Of a stretch of 64,000 nucleotides of DNA, positions 59,638-64,000 are shown one piece after another (position 1 is the first letter of the stretch; each line of letters opens with the position of its first letter). The position numbers and the translations under genes are program-made. Location of the stretch: assembly GCF_015624425.1 (NCBI RefSeq), contig NZ_CP049919.1, forward strand, positions 4,526,001 through 4,590,000, written 5' to 3'. A model generated the notes under the pieces. It had not been told where the DNA came from. It was given only the letters and a program-made list of their open reading frames with translations, and searched no databases. This DNA is from Roseateles sp. DAIF2 (GTDB lineage: Bacteria; Pseudomonadota; Gammaproteobacteria; Burkholderiales; Burkholderiaceae_C).

Positions 59638-60462
59638 TCAATCGCTCCAGTCGCCGGCCTGGATCGCCGCGACGATCGCGCGGCCGGTCTCGATCAGGGC
59701 CGGTGCGAACTCCTCGTGCAGCAGCCGGCCCTGCAGCCGCGAGGCGGCGCCGCCCACCGTCAGCGCCAGCGGCTCGCGGCCATCGCCCAGGTCGATGCCG
59801 ACGCCGATCGCCGCGATCTCGCTCTCCCATTCGGCCTCCGAGCTGACATAGGCGCGCGCCGCCATCTCGATCTCGGCCCGCGCCAGCGCCACGCGGCGCT
59901 GCGGCCAGCGCGCGGCGTCCTCGGCCCGCAGCCGCGCGGCGATCAGCTCGCGCATCCCCGGGGTCGAGGCGCACCAAAGCGCGCGGCCCATCGCGGTCTC
60001 GGCCAGCGGCAGCCGCGTGCCCACGTCCAGGCCCAGGATCAGCCGCGCGGTGCTGCGGCAATGCGCGACATAGACCATCGCCCCCTCGTGCCGAACGCCC
60101 AGCGAGATCGCCGACTGGGTGCGCTCCGCCAGCGTCTCCATCCAGGGCCGCGCGATGCGGCCGATCTCGAAGTTGGTCAGCACCGAGAAGCCCAGCGCCA
60201 GCACCGCCGGCGCCAGCGCATATTCGCCGCGCTCCGGCCGGTGCCGCAGATAGCCGAGGCTGACCAGGGTGAAGGCCAGGCGCGACACCGTGGCCTGCGG
60301 CAGGCCGCTGCGGCGCGCCAGCTCCTGATGCGCCAGCCAGCGGTCCTGCGCGCCGAAGCAGCGCAGCAGCGCCAGGCCGCGCGCCAGCGCGCCGACGAAG
60401 CGCCGGTCCTGCTGCGGCGCCAGCGCCGCGTCCGCGCTCGCCTGCGCACGCCGCCGGCCCAT
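59638..60462 (-). CDS. IclR-family transcriptional regulator
   Basis: The 274-aa protein has an IclR helix-turn-helix (ALARGLALLRCFGAQDRWLA, ELARRSGLPQATVSRLAFTL) and an effector-binding domain (TQSAISLGVRHEGAMVYVAH, GTRLPLAETAMGRALW). It is divergent from the acyl-CoA ligase operon. The chosen Met (60462) gives the usual short N-terminal tail. One of two near-identical palindromes lies 17 bp upstream of its start codon, consistent with autorepression. It likely binds a carboxylate or CoA-related effector. Confidence 0.88.
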   Translation of the reverse strand: MGRRRAQASADAALAPQQDRRFVGALARGLALLRCFGAQDRWLAHQELARRSGLPQATVSRLAFTLVSLGYLRHRPERGEYALAPAVLALGFSVLTNFEIGRIARPWMETLAERTQSAISLGVRHEGAMVYVAHCRSTARLILGLDVGTRLPLAETAMGRALWCASTPGMRELIAARLRAEDAARWPQRRVALARAEIEMAARAYVSSEAEWESEIAAIGVGIDLGDGREPLALTVGGAASRLQGRLLHEEFAPALIETGRAIVAAIQAGDWSD

Positions 60463-60478
60463 CAGCGAGCTCTCGATG

Positions 60479-60496
60479 TTTTCCGCATATCGGAAT
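60479..60496. promoter_or_regulatory. IclR operator candidate 1
   Basis: The 18-mer TTTTCCGCATATCGGAAT contains the palindrome TTCCG-CATAT-CGGAA (60481-60495). It overlaps the region where the IclR transcript should start. The reverse complement of the second site matches it at 17 of 18 positions. Confidence 0.68.
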
Positions 60497-60598
60497 AATC
60501 GCGACAATCCTGCCGCCGGCCCATGCTCGCAATCCCTGATCCGCATTTACAGAAGCCATCACGACTGCGTAGACTGGATTCAACCCGGCCCGGCTTCA

Positions 60599-60616
60599 AT
60601 TCCGATCTGCGGAAAA
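60599..60616. promoter_or_regulatory. IclR operator candidate 2
   Basis: ATTCCGATCTGCGGAAAA contains TTCCG-ATCTG-CGGAA (60600-60614). It lies 39 bp before the acyl-CoA ligase start codon. It is an inverted copy of the site 120 bp away, so each divergent promoter has one copy. Such a pair suits a DNA-looping tetrameric IclR regulator. Confidence 0.68.
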
Positions 60617-60655
60617 CGAGCCAGAGGCCATACAGGAGACAAGGCGGACCGATCC

Positions 60656-62341
60656 ATGTCCGATGCTGCCCATTTCAAGCATTGGCCCCCGGGCCTGCCG
60701 CGGCACCTGAGCCTGCCGCGGGTGCACCTGTTCCACAACATCGAGGTCTCGGCCGCCCGCTATCCGGACAAGGCCTGCACCCTGTTCTACGGCCGGGCCC
60801 TGTCCTATGCCGAGTTCCGGCGCGAGGCCGAGGCCCTGGCCGGCTGGCTGCAGCGCTCGCGCGGCCTGCAGCGCGGCGAGCGGGTGCTGCTGTTCATGCA
60901 GAACAGCCCGCAATGGCTGCTGGCCTATTACGCGATCCTGCGCGCCGATGCGGTCGTCGTGCCGGTCAATGCGATGAACCGCGGCGCCGAGCTGCGCCAC
61001 TATGTCGAGGACAGCGGCGCGCGGCTGGCCATCGTCGCGCAGGACCTGCTGCCGGAGCTGGCGCCGCTGCTGGGCCAGGGCGCGCTGGAACATCTGTTGG
61101 TGGCCTGCTATCGCGACCACCTGGGTGAGCCGCCGCCGGACCTATCGGTGCCCGACTTCGTCGCCGCGCCGCGCCTGCCCGCGCTGCCGCCGCATTGCAG
61201 CGCCTGGGACCAGGCGCTGGCCGCCGGCCAGGCGCCGGGGCCGATGCAAGCCGGACCCGAGGACCTGGCGGTGATGCCCTACACCTCGGGCACGACCGGC
61301 CGGCCCAAGGGCTGCATGCACACCCATGCCAGCGTGATGAGCACCCTGGTCGGCGGCATCTGCTGGTTCGGCCGCACGCAGGACGCGGTCTACCTCGCGG
61401 CCCTGCCCTTCTTCCATGTCACCGGCATGTCCGGCAGCATGAACGGCCCGCTCTACATCGGCGCGACCATCGTGATCCTGCCGCGCTGGGACCGCGAGCT
61501 CGCGGCGCGCCTGATCGCGCGGCACCGCGTCACCGTCTGGCAGAGCATCTCGACCATGATGATCGACTTCCTGGCCAACCCGCGGCTGGCCGCGCATGAC
61601 CTGTCCAGCCTGGCGATCGTGCGCGGCGGCGGCGCGGCGATGCCGGCGGCGGTCTGCGCCCGGCTGAAGGCGCTGACCGGGCTGGACTATGTCGAGGGCT
61701 ACGGCATGAGCGAGGCGATGGCCGCGACCCATATCAACCCGGTGCACCGCCCGAAGGCGCAATGCCTGGGCATGCCGGTGTTCGACGTCGAGGCCCGCAT
61801 CGTCGACCCCGCCACCCTGGCCGAGCTGCCGCCGGGCGAGGCCGGCGAGATCCTGGTGCATGGCCCGCAGCTGATGCAGGGCTACTGGCGCGCGCCCGAG
61901 GCCACGGCCGAGGCCTTCGTCGAGCTGGACGGCAAGCGCTTCCTGCGCACCGGCGACATGGCGCGGGTCGACGAGGACGGCTATTTCTTCATGACCGACC
62001 GGCTCAAGCGCATGATCAATGCCTCCGGCTACAAGGTCTGGCCGGCCGAGGTGGAGGCGCTGATGTACCACCATCCGGCGGTGCTGGAGGCCTGCGTGAT
62101 CGGTGTGCCCGACGCGCGGCGCGGCGAGACGGTCAAGGCCCTGGTGGTGCTGAAACCCGGCGCGGCGCCGTTGGACGAGGCCGCGCTGATCGCCTGGTGC
62201 CACGCGCATATGGCCGCCTACAAGAGCCCGCGCCAGATCGAGTTCGTCGCCGGCCTGCCCAAGTCCGGCAGCGGCAAGGTGATGTGGCGCGAACTGCAGG
62301 ACGCCGCACGAGACAACAGCCACCCGGGAGACAAGCCATGA
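60656..62341 (+). CDS. acyl-CoA ligase (fatty-acid/aryl-acid CoA synthetase)
   Basis: The 561-aa protein has the adenylate-forming motifs: P-loop YTSGTTGRPKGCMHTH, YGMSEAMAATHINP, GDMARVDEDGYFFMTDRLKR and the C-terminal catalytic Lys in LPKSGSGKVMWRELQ. It activates a carboxylic acid with ATP and CoA. The N-terminal FHNIEVSAARYPDKACTLFY is typical of FadD-like and related medium-chain synthetases; chain specificity is not evident. It is the first gene of an operon with a Bug protein and a second ligase, under the divergent IclR gene. Its stop overlaps the next start by 4 bp. Confidence 0.9.
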   Translation: MSDAAHFKHWPPGLPRHLSLPRVHLFHNIEVSAARYPDKACTLFYGRALSYAEFRREAEALAGWLQRSRGLQRGERVLLFMQNSPQWLLAYYAILRADAVVVPVNAMNRGAELRHYVEDSGARLAIVAQDLLPELAPLLGQGALEHLLVACYRDHLGEPPPDLSVPDFVAAPRLPALPPHCSAWDQALAAGQAPGPMQAGPEDLAVMPYTSGTTGRPKGCMHTHASVMSTLVGGICWFGRTQDAVYLAALPFFHVTGMSGSMNGPLYIGATIVILPRWDRELAARLIARHRVTVWQSISTMMIDFLANPRLAAHDLSSLAIVRGGGAAMPAAVCARLKALTGLDYVEGYGMSEAMAATHINPVHRPKAQCLGMPVFDVEARIVDPATLAELPPGEAGEILVHGPQLMQGYWRAPEATAEAFVELDGKRFLRTGDMARVDEDGYFFMTDRLKRMINASGYKVWPAEVEALMYHHPAVLEACVIGVPDARRGETVKALVVLKPGAAPLDEAALIAWCHAHMAAYKSPRQIEFVAGLPKSGSGKVMWRELQDAARDNSHPGDKP

Positions 62342-63321
62342 CCCCAACCCGCCCCGGCCGTCGCGGCCTGCTTCTGCTGCTGGCCGCGTCCGCGGCGCTG
62401 TGTTCGGCCCTGCCGGCGCAAGCGCAGCAGCCCTTCCCGAGCAAACCGATCACCCTGATCGTGCCCTGGCCGGCCGGCGGCTCGACCGACCGGCATCTGC
62501 GCGCCCTCTCCGAGATCGCGGCCAAGCATCTGGGCCAGCCCATCATCGTCGAGAACAAGCCGGGCGGCGGCGGCACCCTGGGCCCGGGCGCGATGGCGCT
62601 GACCGCCAAGCCCGACGGCTACACGATCGCGCAGTACCCGCTGGGCATGCTGCGCATCCCGCATATGCAGAAGACGCCCTGGCATCCGCTGAACGACTTC
62701 ACATTCATCATCGGCGTCTCCGGCTACACCTTCGGCTTCACGGTGCGCGCCGACTCGCCCTACAAGAGCTTCAACGACTACATCGAGGCCGCGCGCAAGA
62801 CCCCGGGCCAGCTCAACTACGGCTCCACCGGCACCGGCTCCAGCCCGCATCTGCTGCTGGAGGAACTTGCCGGCCATGCCAAGGTGCAGCTAACCCATGT
62901 GCCCTTCAAGGGCAATGCCGACCTGCAGCAGGCGCTGCTGGGCGGCCATGTGATGGCGCAGAGCGATGCCAGCGGCTGGGACAAGTTCGTCGACGGCGGG
63001 CAGATGCGCCTGCTGGTCACCTTCGGCGAGCAGCGCACCAAGCGCTGGCCCCAGGTGCCGACCGCGAAGGAGCTGGGCTACGGCGTGGTCTCCACCTCGC
63101 CCTACGGCCTGGTCGGCCCCAAGGGCATGGACCCGGCGCTGGTGACGGCCCTGCACGACGCCTTCAAGAAGGCGATGGACGATCCCAAGCATCTGGAGCT
63201 GCTGGACCAGCTGAACCAGTCGCCCTGGTACAAGAACGGCGCCGACTACCGCGCCTGGGCGGTCGAGACCTATGCCAAGGACAAGGCCCTGATCGAGCGC
63301 CTGGGCCTCGCGGCAAAGTAA
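62338..63321 (+). CDS. Bug-family tripartite tricarboxylate transporter substrate-binding protein
   Basis: This 327-aa protein has a signal peptide (GLLLLLAASAALCSALPAQA) and Bug blocks FPSKPITLIVPWPAGGSTDR, ENKPGGGGTLGPGAMALTAK, YGSTGTGSSPHLLLEELAGH and LTHVPFKGNADLQQALLGGH. It binds a carboxylate ligand in the periplasm. Its place between two acyl-CoA ligase genes, with a 4-bp overlap to the first, suggests that it captures the acid that they activate. No TctAB permease is nearby within the window. Confidence 0.9.
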   Translation: MTPTRPGRRGLLLLLAASAALCSALPAQAQQPFPSKPITLIVPWPAGGSTDRHLRALSEIAAKHLGQPIIVENKPGGGGTLGPGAMALTAKPDGYTIAQYPLGMLRIPHMQKTPWHPLNDFTFIIGVSGYTFGFTVRADSPYKSFNDYIEAARKTPGQLNYGSTGTGSSPHLLLEELAGHAKVQLTHVPFKGNADLQQALLGGHVMAQSDASGWDKFVDGGQMRLLVTFGEQRTKRWPQVPTAKELGYGVVSTSPYGLVGPKGMDPALVTALHDAFKKAMDDPKHLELLDQLNQSPWYKNGADYRAWAVETYAKDKALIERLGLAAK

Positions 63322-63337
63322 GAAAGGGCGGATCGGC

Positions 63338-64000
63338 ATGGCAGAGGACGACGCGGGCTTCCAGCAGATCGCCGAGCGCGTACGCGCCCATGCGGCGGCG
63401 CGGCCGCAGGCGCCGGCCCTGCGCGGCGATGTAGATAGCGAGACGCTCAGCTATGCGCAGCTCGACGCGCTGATGGACCGCATCGCCGCGGCCCTGCAGC
63501 GCGAGGGCCTGCGCCCGGGCGACGCCGTCGCGCTGGCCGGCGCGGCCACGCCGCGGCAGGCCGCGCTGTTCCTCGGCGCGCTGCGTGCCGGCCTCGCCGT
63601 CGCGCCGCTGGCCACCTCGGTCACGCCCGTGGTGTTCGCCGGCATGCTGGGCGATGCGCAGGCGCGCTGGCTGTTCGTCGACGACGGCGCCGCGGCGCTG
63701 GCGCCGCCGGGCCTGCGGACGGTCCACATCGAGCGCGAGCTGGAGGCCTGGCTGGCGCCGCCGGGCCACCGGCCCGCGCCGGTGGCGCTGGCGCCCGAGG
63801 CGCCGTTCAACATCATCTATTCCTCCGGCACCACCGGCCTGCCCAAGGGCATCGTGCAGTCGCACGGCATGCGCTGGGCCCATGTGCAGCGCGGCGCCCG
63901 CTACGGTTATGGGCCGGACTCGCGCACCCTGCTGGCCACGCCGCTGTACTCGAACACCACCCTGGTCGTCTTCATGCCCAGCATCGCCTATGGCGGCTGC
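63338..64000 (+). CDS. second acyl-CoA ligase/AMP-binding protein (3' end cut by window edge)
   Basis: From ATG 63338 the frame stays open to the window end (221 codons). It shows the N-terminal adenylate-forming fold (FQQIAERVRAHAAARPQAPA, LSYAQLDALMDRIAAALQRE) and the P-loop IIYSSGTTGLPKGIVQSHGM. AAGAAAGG precedes the start by a short distance. It follows the Bug gene by 16 bp, so it belongs to the same operon. The substrate-binding and C-terminal domains are beyond the window. Confidence 0.88.
   Translation, partial: MAEDDAGFQQIAERVRAHAAARPQAPALRGDVDSETLSYAQLDALMDRIAAALQREGLRPGDAVALAGAATPRQAALFLGALRAGLAVAPLATSVTPVVFAGMLGDAQARWLFVDDGAAALAPPGLRTVHIERELEAWLAPPGHRPAPVALAPEAPFNIIYSSGTTGLPKGIVQSHGMRWAHVQRGARYGYGPDSRTLLATPLYSNTTLVVFMPSIAYGGC

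Noticed and set aside
1..64000. CRISPR arrays, tRNA or rRNA genes, transposases and prophage genes
   Set aside because: No regularly spaced long repeats, cloverleaf-like genes, rRNA segments or transposase/integrase motifs were seen on either strand.

Overview
The window comes from a high-GC, Gram-negative betaproteobacterium, probably in the Burkholderiales near Roseateles, Rubrivivax or Leptothrix. Evidence for this is the very strong G/C bias at third codon positions, a Bug-type solute-binding protein repertoire, a PEP-CTERM protein, TonB and Tat/Sec export signals, and DUF3683- and DUF2325-type proteins. The assignment is an inference from gene content. No rRNA, tRNA, CRISPR array, complete insertion sequence or prophage was seen. 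Both ends cut through genes.

Layout. 1-2.6 kb: the 5' part of a large FAD/4Fe-4S oxidoreductase (minus strand). 3.0-8.0 kb: a ugpB-A-E-C-Q operon for glycerol-3-phosphate and glycerophosphodiester uptake, with a hairpin between ugpB and ugpA. 8.0-15.8 kb: acetyltransferases, an MFS exporter, a gamma-glutamyltransferase/Bug pair with a divergent LysR regulator, and a secreted Lys/Ala-rich protein. 15.9-23.3 kb: an isolated ureG, then an iron block: bfd and bfr on the minus strand and a hemP-hemS-hmuT-hmuU-hmuV-DUF2325 heme-uptake cluster on the plus strand. Fur-like palindromes lie in the shared bfr/hemP promoter region and upstream of bfd. 23.3-37.1 kb: small hypotheticals, LysR/DMT, a ChaN-type lipoprotein divergent from a TonB-dependent receptor, a PEP-CTERM choice-of-anchor-A protein, a lytic transglycosylase, a glutamine amidotransferase overlapping an antisense MFS gene, and LysR-RidA-flavin oxidoreductase.

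37.1-41.4 kb is the most unusual part. It is a minus-strand block with codon use unlike its surroundings, encoding a membrane-bound AraC-type regulator, a secreted NTF2-DJ-1 fusion, and a secreted serine-hydrolase homologue whose catalytic motifs all appear to be replaced. It abuts a short transmembrane tail that may be the remnant of a disrupted host gene.

41.5-51.5 kb: a complete Kdp potassium system (31-aa ORF, kdpF-A-B-C, a TorF-type porin, a CorA transporter, kdpD, kdpE) on the minus strand. 51.8-56.7 kb: urate hydroxylase PuuD, an Lrp regulator, four small or hypothetical genes including a NIPSNAP protein, and a divergent YafY/WYL regulator with a palindromic site between them. 56.8-64 kb: a 958-aa lipoprotein related to fatty-acid alpha-dioxygenases, an IclR regulator, and a divergent acyl-CoA ligase / Bug / acyl-CoA ligase operon. 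Two nearly identical 18-bp operator-like palindromes lie in the IclR/ligase intergenic region.

How the parts fit: the iron block couples storage (Bfr/Bfd) to heme import and degradation under probable Fur control. The Ugp and Kdp operons are self-contained nutrient systems. The 59.6-64 kb operon looks like an IclR-controlled carboxylic-acid catabolic locus.
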